This document shows positions 49,501-60,420 of a DNA stretch of 64,000 nucleotides, piece after piece. Origin of the DNA: Gyrodactylus bullatarudis (lineage: Eukaryota > Platyhelminthes > Monogenea > Gyrodactylidea > Gyrodactylidae). The stretch spans positions 124,001 to 188,000 of the forward strand of contig SSNU01000155.1 in assembly GCA_012064415.1 (NCBI GenBank), read 5' to 3'. Made by a program: the position numbers and the translations under genes. The notes beneath the pieces were generated by a model that made no database searches, had not been told where the DNA came from, and was given only the letters and a program-made list of their open reading frames with translations. Each line of letters begins with the position of its first letter. The stretch's first letter is position 1.

Positions 49501-50638
49501 ACTTTATTTTGATGAATTATATCCCGAGAAGAACCTTAAAAAGGACTTACCTGTTTTGTCGCCCGCCAAAAAATTCCCTGTATAGTTCTTTCCAGGTTTC
49601 ATGCTCAGTAAAATTAACAAAATTAGTCTGGAATACCTGGTCCAGCCATGATGTGTCATCTTTCTTCTTGTACAAATTTATGATGATTGTGACTGGTTGC
49701 TTTTAAGATAAATTCTAGTTAAGCAATTTAAATTTTACCTCGAGAAATGAATCCAGCGGCACTTCCCATTCAACTCTTCTCAGCTCCTTCTTGAATGGCG
49801 TTTGCTGATAGACAATTCGATCATTTCTACAAATAAAATTGAATTCATATTAACAGTGGTGTATGAACTTGAGAATTAATAGGGAAATTGTTGGTTTGAT
49901 TTCAAAATTTGCTTAACCTTTTAGACATAATTATAGGGGTAAGTATTAAAAGTTTGAAAATAAACAAAAAGATAATCACACTTTATCAATAATGTTGTAG
50001 TAGAAGTCGTTGATGAATTGTTCTACAAGTTTGGGTCAAAAAACGGTGTATTTGATGGGCTATATTCAGCAAAAAATGTTTCTCAAAGTTATAGATGTGA
50101 TTGTCGGAAAAAGTGTGTCTCAAATCGTTGTAAATGCAGAAAGAAAAACTTGATTTGCAATTCAAGATGTCAAATAAATAATTTTTCTACAATTGAAATT
50201 AATTATATCTAATTCTGAAATGAAAATCTAATTTTGGTATTCTTGAAACCGAGTAACAAGTTTAACAAACCATTCCGTTAGTCTTAAGATTGCATTATAG
50301 AAGCTAGTAAAATCTTCATTTATTAGAGTGGTTTTAGATTGTTTAATACAGAATTTTTATGAAGATAATGATCAAACTCACATTGATCTGACAGTTAAAT
50401 GCATGGAAAATTTTGCTTTCTTATCAACCATGAAGCCATGCTCCATGAATACTAATCCACTGATTTCAGTACTTAGTTTAACATAGCCTCGTTTCTATAA
50501 AAGTGTTACTGTAATATTAGACATTCTTACTTTTCCTTTCTCATGAATGCCAGGCGTATCAAAATTACTCTGGCCAAATGTCTTGACTAAGAGAACTATT
50601 ATCAATATCGAAATGGCAAGGTTTCCCCTCGAAATCAT
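43516..50638 (-). CDS. DSL gene D: short-DSL membrane protein with Ser/Thr stalk and Cys-rich tail
   Basis: Ten exons: 50531-50638, 50382-50494, 49739-49826, 49551-49699, 49045-49183, 48870-48918, 46449-46505, 46356-46384, 46217-46323, 43516-43594 (305 residues; phases add up). Order: signal peptide (ISILIIVLLVKTFG), MNNL-like region (VKLSTEISGLVFMEHG ... MHLTVRSI; QPVTIIINLYKK), truncated DSL (CEAEYSGFLCE), Thr-rich stalk (PSTTTTTTATP), CKKGGPDGKC, membrane helix (LGIPMIIVAIVGYC) and a Cys/Lys-rich tail (LVCCTRKLIKCCKKK). Exons 2 and 3 have the same lengths as in gene C (113 and 88 nt). The tail exon, 2.6 kb away, was found by homology and phase with gene C. Introns carry an inverted-repeat element, a 19.1-kb-gene copy and an integrase remnant. 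Confidence 0.75.
44474..45010. repeat. Repeat-derived intron sequence in DSL gene D
   Basis: 44474 onwards starts TTTGTTAGAAAG followed by A/T-rich simple sequence, like the minus-strand LINE ends at 36687 and 57462. About 44690-45010 is the second copy of the repeat at 1640-2010. Confidence 0.45.
45126..45747. mobile_element. Inverted-repeat element with Penelope-type ends (622 bp)
   Basis: 45126-45279 and 45594-45747 are perfect 154-bp inverted repeats around 314 bp. Each repeat contains a TATAAATA box, AATAAA and a hammerhead-like fold. The layout parallels the 22.5-kb Penelope-like element (also perfect inverted ends of about 155 bp). The centre encodes about 80 codons of a basic C-terminal-like frame (45153-45509, plus) with no known domain. 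It is probably an internally deleted derivative. It lies in the last intron of DSL gene D. Confidence 0.78.
45644..45688 (+). ncRNA. Hammerhead-like motif with altered core (mirrored at 45185-45229, minus)
   Basis: Helix I (TTTGGT/ACCAAA), helix III (AATAAAGCTTTATT) and the UUC triplet are intact, but the core reads CTGCAGA instead of CTGATGA and the GAA position reads AAA. Both inverted copies carry the same changes. Self-cleavage is expected to be lost. Confidence 0.6.
47160..47451 (+). pseudogene. Plus-strand copy of the 3' part of the 19.1-kb gene
   Basis: Translation in pieces gives SSDELYYQSYYSNNSDYYNN, NPNFLRNTTPFSPF, then RPIQARIQHSQ and QSMPNSSLKNYLVQN, matching the protein at 19108-19794 almost motif by motif. 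One frame change separates the halves (at the place where the 19.1-kb sequence also has a possible splice acceptor, CTACAG). It lies in the intron of DSL gene D at 46506-48869, on the other strand. Confidence 0.7.
49990..50215 (+). pseudogene. Integrase/transposase C-terminal remnant with CXC-type cysteine cluster
   Basis: The frame reads YKFGSKNGVFDGLYSAKN followed by CDCRKKCVSNRCKCRK and CNSRC. A similar order (YK-G-KxG beta-strand segment, then a C-x-C-x3-C-x3-RC-x-C cluster) occurs at the C-terminal end of integrase-like proteins of Ginger/gypsy-type elements. The rest of the protein is absent. Located in the second intron of DSL gene D. Confidence 0.4.
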
Positions 50639-52390
50639 TCTCCAATTTGACTCTTGATTAATCTTGATTATATCTGGTTATGATTGTCGCTCTTCTGACA
50701 ATCCTTGTATGCTTTTACTGGCAGAAATTCTCTTCTACTTCTTTCTTTTATTTAACAAGTGTTTTTGTTGAAAGTACTTTGGCCAGTATCATTATTAAAT
50801 TATAACAGATACATGCAATACGTTATGTACAGAGCGTGTATTGGTGTCAAGTTTGGAGTTGTTAATAATACTATCTTTGTCATTAAATCGTTCATTCGCT
50901 AAAGAGATCATTCATTAAAGTAACATTTATTCTTTTGAAAAATAAAGAGATTGAAAACCATAAATTTTAGAGCACAAAAATATTGAAACCTTCATGAGGT
51001 AGGGGATCATTTTTGAAAGTTGGCATATTCTTCCTGACCTCTCATCTGATTAAAAATTTTGTAAATAACAGTGATATTAACAGAGTATCACCAAGTAGTC
51101 AAGAAAGTAATAAATTACATATCATTCCGAAATCCAACTTAATGAAATTTTGAATAACAGACAAGATTAACTAATTTCAAAACTTTATAAAATTCGAATA
51201 TCAAATTGGTTGATAAGTAGAAGACGAAAACAAAAATTAACTGATTTTCATTTTAAATAAAAGACGGAGAAATTCTCCCAATGTTAAATAATAATAAATA
51301 ACATATATATTGAAGAACCTTATCTACACTGTAGATTCTACAGTTACAGATGATGAGTCCAAAAGAGGAAAAAACCAAAGATGTATACTTGGGTTATTTC
51401 TAAATGCTCTGACTCAGTGACATGGGCAAATACATTACGAAATAAGATTATTCTGAGCACCTAAAAGGAAATAATTTTATATTGTTCATTGTCAAGGATA
51501 AAAATTTTATTTTTGTTCAGGACATAGATTTAGTGCATTGGATTTAATGATACCGTTATTCTGATAAGGCCAAATTATGAACTCTTTAGGTCAAATAAAA
51601 TCTCATTAATTTTGAATATTTAGACCTTCTAAATTAGACGCCTATTCAAAGCAATACTATTTGTAGCTTTAATAAGCCACTCGCAGAGCAAAAGAGCTTA
51701 CGAAAATTTATAAAGAAATCCCTTCAGTTTGAAGCTCTACAGAATTTTTATATTATGTTGGTGTTGACATGAAAAAAAACACAAAAACTCAGACACACTA
51801 CTTGTGATGGCATTGATGGTGTAATTTGTCAACTAATTTTGACAGCAAACATTCGTTTGTTTACTGATAGACGATAAGAATACTACGCCAATCTGTTTAA
51901 TTACAATTTTGATAACAGACAATGTCAGAACACAGACTAAATATTAGTTCTGGAGAGGGTTTTCATGTGATCACTGATCACTTGCATCATCCTTTCTCTT
52001 AGACTTTTGAAACAATGATAATTAAAACATAAAATTGTTTCATGCTTTCAAGGTCATTTTGAAATTTCGATAAAGTGAATCCAATTAAATGTAATATTGA
52101 GATACTTACAAAAGTGAACAAAACTAAAAGATCATAATTGCAGATCATCATCATCGAGAATTAAATGAAAAGAGAGAGAATCCGGTGAACTTTGATTTGA
52201 TTTAGATCAGAATCTGTATATCTATTTATGACAAGTACAGGTACAGATTGATTAAATGATTAATTTTATTGTATAAATGTGTTTTTATTCGAACAAAATC
52301 TTTGATAACATACCTTAAGTAAAGTACCTTGCAAAATACATGTTCTTATTAATAATAAAGTTATTATTAATAACTTATTAATAATAATAA
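50639..52390. other. No gene seen
   Basis: Upstream of DSL gene D. AT-rich, no recognisable coding; it presumably includes the promoter of gene D. Confidence 0.5.
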
Positions 52391-53019
52391 TAGGGCGGTC
52401 AGAAAATAGCAAAAATTGCACAAAAAAATAGCATTTTCATCCTGAAAAATAGCTATTTTTAGCAAAATTGAATTTCAAAAATAGCAATTAACTAAATTTC
52501 CTATTTTTAAATGTCACTTCTTCAGTAATAGTTTACTTATTTGCATGTAGAATACTCGATGAAACTATAATTCTGTACACAATGTACCCATTCATAAGAT
52601 GAAAACCTATGAAAATCAACGATTTACTCTGATTGGTTTAAAAATAATTATCCAATAATATTCGAGTTGAATCAAAAACTTTCTTAGTTCCTATAGACGT
52701 TAACAGGCTTCAATGGGTTGGTAATTTCAATATTTGGTTATCTGAGATATTTGTTGTCGTTTGCGGACAATGATTTTATCATGGATAAGAAAGATATTTT
52801 TATGTTTGGTATTGTTTACATTGTTTGGTGAGCAAATTAAGAAGCTAAAAATAGCGGATAATTAGCAAGAAAATAGCTCATGTTGAAAAATAGCAGAATT
52901 TTAGCAAAATTATTTCAGAAACTAAAACTGAGACAAAAGCATGCCTTACATCATTCTAATCAGATTTCATTTCTTATTAACATACTAAAAATAGCAAAAA
53001 TAGCATTTTGATCGCCCTA
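52391..53019. mobile_element. hAT-like MITE with many AAAATAGC subterminal motifs
   Basis: The ends are TAGGGCGGTCAGAAAATAGC and, reversed, TAGGGCGATCAAAATGCTAT, imperfect terminal inverted repeats of hAT flavour. The motif AAAATAGC or its variants occurs more than ten times, crowded near both ends as binding sites for a transposase would be. There is no coding frame, so it is non-autonomous. A clear 8-bp target duplication was not identified. Confidence 0.75.
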
Positions 53020-53916
53020 TTTTCCCTTCAGTAGCCAGTGTACTCTGTGGGGAACATAGTCTTTTTCTCACCCATGATTCTGTTTTAAAGAAACTAAAAA
53101 TAGTTTATTGACCACTTTTCTGAAAATAAAAACTAATATTCTTTCGAATGAGCTATGACTTGTATAGCTGCAATAGTTTATTGAGAAGTTATGACAATTT
53201 AATAATTATTCGTTTTTGAAAAATTTAAAAATTTTCCTACAAAATATTAAGAACGTTTTTTTTTTGAAAAACCACTTACAGAGGTCGAAGAGAAAAAAGA
53301 AAGAAACTTTTATTGAGAAACTATACCCGTAGAATTCAAATACAGTCAGTATTCTGATTTGCCGGCCAATTTTTATCACCTATTTTACTACTCTCAAAAT
53401 AAATTTCACCATTACCTTATAACTTATGAGTAGACATATCATATCAAAAGGTTCGTTAAATTTTAGATTTGATTACAACAAGTACTAATCGATAGATCTT
53501 ATTTTTCTCATCCCATCTGTTCCATAAACTAGCTATCCAAGAGCCCGCATAACAATAATATTTTAACACAAAGTCGCGCAATTTTTTGATGATTTTACTC
53601 AATTTTTATTTTTCTTCACCTCAAAAATGTGCTTGTCAATCTTAACCCCGAAAACAAACAATAACATTATTCAATCTGTTTACTGGTTTTCAGATTTATT
53701 GAAAATTTATCAAGCCTCTAGAATGTCGAATCTCTGCTTTCACACCTATAAAATTTCGCACCATATTCTTAGAGTAAAAATTGTGTTCAATATATCTGTT
53801 CAAAATTTTATTTTGTTTCACACCCTTGAGGCAAAATTTGCTTTGATTCTATTGGTTGCATAATTAATGCGATCGAGAGATAGTCTTTAGTCATCATTAT
53901 CCTATACTCCTCTCTA
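53020..53916. other. No gene seen
   Basis: AT-rich spacer between the MITE and the next open frame. The frame at 53627-53863 has no recognisable content. Confidence 0.45.
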
Positions 53917-54336
53917 ATGGCTGGTTCCAAAGTTGACATTAGAAAAGCAATCATTCAACTCTTGCAGGAAGAAATTCCTGATAACGAAATTATGGATCCA
54001 CTAAGGGTCACCAAAGCAAAAATCCGATATGCTAAGATCAAAGGTGATTCGACAACTCTCCGCCAAAGAAAAATTGAGTTCTTGGAGCATTATCTTATTG
54101 CCAATGGAAAAACTCATACAGAAAAGGCCTTCAAAGAGGTTAATACCCGGTTTCCTGGACGTGATAAGCATCTTGTCACGGTTCAATGGATAAGAAATGT
54201 AAAAAAATCAAGTGCAATAATTATACGATTGACTGTCACTCACAGGCAACTCAAAAACAACGCATTTCAATATTGTTCTGTGTTAGCGCTACCGGAAATA
54301 AATCTCCTTTATTATTTATTGGTTAGTTTCATGTAA
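53917..54336 (+). CDS. Unrecognised 139-codon frame upstream of the transposase-like gene
   Basis: The first 95 residues (starting MAGSKVDIRKAIIQLLQEEI, with a long helical, basic composition) read like real coding and end before a GTAAAAAAAT that could be a donor. The remainder is low quality. It may be a DNA-binding exon of the element at 54654-56880 or an independent gene. No domain is recognised. Confidence 0.35.
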   Translation: MAGSKVDIRKAIIQLLQEEIPDNEIMDPLRVTKAKIRYAKIKGDSTTLRQRKIEFLEHYLIANGKTHTEKAFKEVNTRFPGRDKHLVTVQWIRNVKKSSAIIIRLTVTHRQLKNNAFQYCSVLALPEINLLYYLLVSFM

Positions 54337-54653
54337 AATTTTGAACCTTCTATATGATTAATGACATTATATTTATTTTGGAAAATCTCAGAGACCGCGT
54401 TGCTTAGGGTGTACGACTCCAGAAATCGTAGTTTTAGTTCTTGCGTAATTGTGTTTGCTATCTTTAATTATGCTTATATTCTGAATATCAACTTATGAAT
54501 TGCCGATTAAAGCCTTACGACTCGAACAACAAAAATATGCAGCAAAGAAAAATATTTGAATGTATTTTTAATAAAACAAACTTATATTGAAAATGAATTA
54601 ATTTGATTTATCAATATAGATTTTGGCTCATTATTCAAATAACATAGTAAACA

Positions 54654-56880
54654 ATGTCAATGGAAAACTCTACTATTAAGTTGATATTTTATAAGTCAAA
54701 AGACCTTTCCAAAAGTTTTAATCGCGTTGATAACTTATACTTGGATGAAGCTGTTAATTTTGAGTACAATTTCCTAATGACAAATGGAGAAGTCTACAGG
54801 GCCTACCTTCTCGAGGTATCTGAAAGAGTCAATCCAAATGATACCTCATGTATTAAAGATGAGAAGAAGAGAGTTTGCCAAAAAATCCTCCACTTTTATG
54901 AATATCAAAACAGTAGCCTTGAAGACAATGACCAAAAAATTTAATGCCTTGGTAGAAAAACGATATGACTTGAATAGGTCAGGTTATTCCTTCAAACCAT
55001 TGTATGAGGAACTATTTTATGTAGCCTCTTGTAAATGTCCTCTCGGCCTTAATTGCTTGTGTGATAAATCAAGAAAAGATTACACTTTGGAAACGTTGTT
55101 CATCAAAGACCAACTGAAAGAAAGGAAAATAACTATAGATTATTATCGAATTGAAACAGGGAATCTTAGTCATGTTTCTGGTGATTTAAAAATCAAGAAG
55201 CCAGTACTCTGTTCTACATTTCACGAGGATAATCAAAGCTCTTCTGGAGAAAGAAATTCAGTTTTTGATTTTGATTATATATTGGATGAAGAGCAAATCG
55301 AACCCGTCCGAAAAAGCCGGCGTAGAAGTCAAAATATTGTATATGATGAATCTAGTCCAGAGCCTGTTGTTCAAGAGGATTTAGAATCAAAAGACGATAA
55401 ATTGAAAAGATTAGTCCGGCAGCTAATCAGGGCTGGTATTCCGTTTGATACCTTTACACCTTTATGCAACTTGTTTATGGATTATGCTGGAGTTGATAAA
55501 AGCAAATTTCTTGCCAAAGGTACTCTTGCTAAAGCCAAATTAAGATTTCAAAATGATTTTCAAGGTCCTCAAGCTATCGAATGCCTTGGATTTGATGCCA
55601 AAGTTTGTAATCAACGTCAACTAGGAGATAAGAATGTGAATGAAGAGCTTTTCTGTCTCATTTCCCTTCCTGACGGTCAATTATTAGATTCATGTAAGCC
55701 TGCAACATCAAACGCATCGGATGTGGCAAACTCAATATTTAATTCCTTACGAAAGTCTTCATCCCTAAATTCATTAAAGGCTGTTTTTTGTGATGGTTGC
55801 TCGGTCAATACAGGAATAGAAAATGGTGCTATATCACAGATTGAAGATCATATAGGAAGAAGCGTGTTGCGTTTTGTGTGTAGCCTTCATCTTGCAGAGC
55901 TGCTCATTAAAGCCATTTTAGCAGCGTACAACATATCCTTTACTAGTCCAGACTCCCTGAAAGGCAATTATTGTGATGAGATAAGGCTGATTGATAAGCA
56001 TTGTCAAATTAATGAAGATTTTATCCCTATAAATTCTCTCCCCATTGCCATGACAGAGGAAGTTGAGAATAATATGAATAACGATCAACGTTATATGATT
56101 AATTTGTATAGCTTGATAAGATGTGGGTTTGAAACTGCCCCAGAATCAGTCAAGGTATACGTGGCGAATAATTCCCCTGGACCCTTGAATTCGGTTCGTT
56201 GGACAACTCTGGCCAGTCGAATTATGAGGCTCTACATTTCATCTCCATCCTCAGATACCCTGCTTAGACAAATCTGTTCTAATATCCTGAGCGTGTATGT
56301 AGTATCATGGTTTGATATAAAACAGCATCCATCCATTTCAGATGCTGCCCCAGTATTCTTCCGAATTCTTCAAAGAGTTTTAGATTGCCCAAATCAACGC
56401 GTTCAGGATAATTTAGTCGCCAAAATGAAATGGAACTCTTACTTAGCTCATCCAGAAGTAATTTTGGTTGCAATGTTTGGCGATGAAAACCCTGCTATAC
56501 GAAAAAAGGCAGCAAATATTGTAGCTAATTATGCTTTAGATCGCAAGAGGAAGTATGCCAAGCCTTCGCTTAATTTGTTAGCAGAGCAATATGATGAGCT
56601 TGTCGACTTCAGTTCCATGCAGTTTGTAATTCCACCTTTGATATCGCAGGAAAATATCGACTCAGGTGAGATTGTTCGTTTCCCAGACCTTCATTACAAT
56701 ACTCAAATAGTTGAAAGAGCCATTCAAGTGATGAACAATGCTGCTGGTAAATCTTGCTCTGGTGAATCAAGAAACTTCCTGATTGGCAGTACAATTGAAG
56801 GAAGAAAAGAAATACCTGATCTAAGGAGGACAAATAAAAGTTTATGTGAAACTATCAGAAATAGAAACAATAGTTGTTAA
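54654..56880 (+). pseudogene. Transposon-derived protein with apparent +1 frameshift
   Basis: The long frame (54784-56880) has motifs I recognise from a group of unnamed repeat-associated proteins of invertebrates: VFCDGCSVNTGIENGAI, IEDHIGRSVLRFVCSLHLAE, SVRWTTLASRIMRLYIS, and near the end TQIVERAIQVMNNAAGKSC with GRKEIPDL. An RNase-H/DDE-like fold is likely but not shown. A basic, Ser/Glu-rich middle (RKSRRRSQ) separates it from a Cys-rich N-terminal part (CKCPLGLNCLC). The preceding frame 54654-54944 reads better at its N terminus; joining it to the long frame needs one base skipped in the A6 run at about 54934-54940. That could be a mutation, an assembly error or frameshifting. Confidence 0.6.
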
Positions 56881-57539
56881 AAATATGGCTTTTATTTTCA
56901 ATATAACTTCCAAATATTTGAGATGAATAGCCCGATGAAAATTCCAATGATAATGAGCACTTGTTCTACGGTTATCTTTATGAGTCCATTTTATAAAGGT
57001 AATTGGAATATAATCTATTCAATAGACTATGAGTTTCGTTTATAATTGATTTCTGGATAACACCAAAATATCATTGATTGAGATGAATAATAGGGTTAAT
57101 AGGCTGTGAATACTTAGTCTTGGACGGTTATCATTCAAATATAGAATTGTTTCTGTGTAGGAGGATGGCAGTCATCTGATGACTATTACTTGAATTTAAT
57201 AATTAAATTTTAATTAAATACAATGCTCATTAAAACAAGATTAATTCCAAGAAATTTTTTTGTTTTTTTGAAAAAGGTATCTTTTCTTATTCAATTCCAA
57301 TAATTCAAAAACTCTTGCAATGAATGACCAAAACCAACTAACTGTAAGCTATTACTTTTTTATTTCAAGAATCGTAAAAACTGTTCTTCACTAGCGAGTG
57401 AAGCTTCTCGAATATTTAGAGTACAATTGAGGCCTGCCAAAGATATTGTTTTTTTTGAAATAGAAAGTTTTCTTTATATGATTTTAATCGAAGTGAAAAT
57501 AAATATATACATAATAAATCTTGAAATCATAAATAGTAG
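56881..57539. other. No gene seen
   Basis: AT-rich spacer. A TGTTTTTTTTGAAATAGAAAG stretch near 57448-57470 may mark the 3' end of the adjacent minus-strand LINE. Confidence 0.4.
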
Positions 57540-60420
57540 TTTTTAAAAAGATTGTGTTCATCTGGGATTTTTTCAAAAAGGAAATTGGCAATCTGTTTCG
57601 TGGATTGATACCTGAAAGTGTTGAGGTTGAGCCGGTGCTTTAAATGTTCTTTGAGGAAATGAGAAATGACACTATCTATCACTGAGAGGAAGATTGGTAG
57701 GTTGGAAATGGGTCGATAATCAGATGGAATCGTTGGTTTCTTGATTTTCGGAATTGGAGTGATTTTTATGGAATTGAATATTTTCTGGAATTTCTGGTAC
57801 TATAAGTTGGAGAATCATCTTGTGGTGTATAAGTGTTATAGAGAATCACCGAGCTAGAGAGCCTCCTGAGCCAGATAGGGTATAAAGATGATAATTTGAG
57901 GCATTGTTTATAACTTAGTGGTCCATAGCAGGAGGTGAGAAATCGGTATTGTATTTGTTCTATCTTTTTTGTNNNNNNNNNNNNNNNNNNNNNNNNNNNN
58001 NNNNNNNNNNNNNNNNNNNNNNNNNNNNNNNNNNNNNNNNNNNNNNNNNNNNNNNNNNNNNNNNNNNNNNNNNNNNNNNNNNNNNNNNNNNNNNNNNNNN
58101 NNNNNNNNNNNNNNNNNNNNNNNNNNNNNNNNNNNNNNNNNNNNNNNNNNNNNNNNNNNNNNNNNNNNNNNNNNNNNNNNNNNNNNNNNNNNNNNNNNNN
58201 NNNNNNNNNNNNNNNNNNNNNNNNNNNNNNNNNNNNNNNNNNNNNNNNNNNNNNNNNNNNNNNNNNNNNNNNNNNNNNNNNNNNNNNNNNNNNNNNNNNN
58301 NNNNNNNNNNNNNNNNNNNNNNNNNNNNNNNNNNNNNNNNNNNNNNNNNNNNNNNNNNNNNNNNNNNNNNNNNNNNNNNNNNNNNNNNNNNNNNNNNNNN
58401 NNNNNNNNNNNNNNNNNNNNNNNNNNNNNNNNNNNNNNNNNNNNNNNNNNNNNNNNNNNNNNNNNNNNNNNNNNNNNNNNNNNNNNNNNNNNNNNNNNNN
58501 NNNNNNNNNNNNNNNNNNNNNNNNNNNNNNNNNNNNNNNNNNNNNNNNNNNNNNNNNNNNNNNNNNNNNNNNNNNNNNNNNNNNNNNNNNNNNNNNNNNN
58601 NNNNNNNNNNNNNNNNNNNNNNNNNNNNNNNNNNNNNNNNNNNNNNNNNNNNNNNNNNNNNNNNNNNNNNNNNNNNNNNNNNNNNNNNNNNNNNNNNNNN
58701 NNNNNNNNNNNNNNNNNNNNNNNNNNNNNNNNNNNNNNNNNNNNNNNNNNNNNNNNNNNNNNNNNNNNNNNNNNNNNNNNNNNNNNNNNNNNNNNNNNNN
58801 NNNNNNNNNNNNNNNNNNNNNNNNTTCATTTGTGGGGATGAGTGGAGGTGAGGTTCTCTGTGAGAAGACATTGATGAAGAAGTCATTGAGGGCTGTTGCA
58901 GTTATATTTGTTTGGATAGAGTGATGTTTTTCCTTGTTAGTTAAGAAGGCTATTTTCCTCCAAGCCATCTTGGGGTGAGTTTTTAGATCCCCAATAATTG
59001 ATTGTTCAAATATTGTTTGTGAGGGAAATTGATTACTTAAGGTTGAATTAATTGATATTTTTCCAGCTGCCAGTATTAGTTCGTAGAATTATTCTGTGTT
59101 GAGGTTGTTGGAGAAGATATTCTGATTTATAAGTGATGAGGATAAGTTGAAATCTGTGACTTTGTGAAAGCTGGATGAGTTGTAATATTGAGAGTGATCC
59201 ATATTAGAGAAGACCAGTGCTGCGTGATCTGACGAGGGAGGACATATGGATGATGTTATGTTAAGGCTTGAGATGTTGGTGAAACATAGGTCAAGAAAAC
59301 TTTTTGAACCTGGTCTGGATGGAATTGTTGTGATTTGGTTTAGGCCGAGTTCACTTAAGTATGAGATTAGCAAAGATGGGGGAGAGGCAGATACGGAGAA
59401 TAATTTGGTCGATTAAAGTCCCCTGTGATTATTGTTCCCGTGGTATTGCTGCGTGGGAGATTTCTGATGAATTCGGTAATAAGGATTTCTGAAGTTAAAG
59501 AAACCGGTGGAGGATTATAGAGCAGAATAATGTGAATTGAGAGGTCTGGAAGATCGAGTGCTAAAATTTCTGATATGTTATTGGAGATTATTTTGTAGTC
59601 AATTATATTGTGTATATAGGCAATGACTCCGCCGCCGTTAGATGAGGTTCTGTCGTTACGGACTGAGGAGAAGGACGGAATTGATATATCAGGGTCGAGG
59701 TGATGTGGTTTGAGCCATGACTCTGTTATAAGAATAATATTTGGTTTCTGGGTTATAGCTAATTGTTTTAAGTAGTAATAGCTAGTTAGGAGAGAGCATG
59801 CATTCCAAAGTATAACTTTAAGGCTTTTCTCGAAAAATTTTCTGATTCTGGTTTGGTGTTGATTTTGAAGGATGACGTTTGAAAGAGAGACTGCGTCTGT
59901 TGGGTCTGGTTTGAGTAGGGTTTGGCTGGTGAATGTTTGAGTTTGAATTTGGATTGGGAGTTACGACATTGTGATTCAAAAAAAGTTTCTCAGGTTTAGA
60001 AGAAGTCTTACGGTTCAAGAGTTTGGCAAGTTCTTGTCTTGGTTTTGCACGTGAGATAGTGACATCTATGGTTTTGAAATGGTTTTTGATTTGCATAAGG
60101 AGTTCTGTCGGGATGATTTGAGACCCCATTATCTTGAAGTAGTGGTTTTTGGGTTCAGGATTTGATTGGTGGTACGATGAGATACAGGTGTAGTTGGGAA
60201 TAAGCGATTTGATGTATTGAGATATGTTTTGAATTCTGATTTCAGCAGGGTTGGAAGAGTGGACGATGAGATTGAATTTGTTTGTTCTTGGTGTATTATT
60301 GTTTCGATGTTTAAAGTTTGTTTTTGAGATTGTAGATTGTAGGACTGAGATTTTGAGTATTTTTATAGAGGATAATGGAAGTAGATATTCTTCTTACCCA
60401 AATAAGGAATTGGTTAGTTT
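57540..60420 (-). mobile_element. Non-LTR retrotransposon (LINE), interrupted by an assembly gap
   Basis: Minus strand, 5' to 3'. An ORF1-like basic Asn/Pro-rich frame (59818-60129 and upstream). An APE-type endonuclease spread over about 59089-59815 (LWNACSL, ITESWLKPHH, RNDRTSSNGGGVIAYIH, GTIITGDFNRPN, SKSFLDLCFTN, SSDHAALV). A linker (MAWRKIAFLTNKEK, 58968 down) and the RT C-terminal end (KKIEQIQYRFLTSCYG, PIWLRRLSSSVILY) at 57766-57960. The catalytic RT core falls in the gap. A frame break near 59400 suggests a damaged copy. Its RT tail resembles the fragments at 37412 and 38560. Confidence 0.85.
57973..58824. other. Assembly gap (852 N)
   Basis: A run of N inside the LINE. Frames drawn across it are artefacts of unknown bases. 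Confidence 0.99.

Noticed and set aside
57935..58968. Long frames of 290-400 codons
   Set aside because: Most of their length is the 852-N gap; only the flanking LINE sequence is real.
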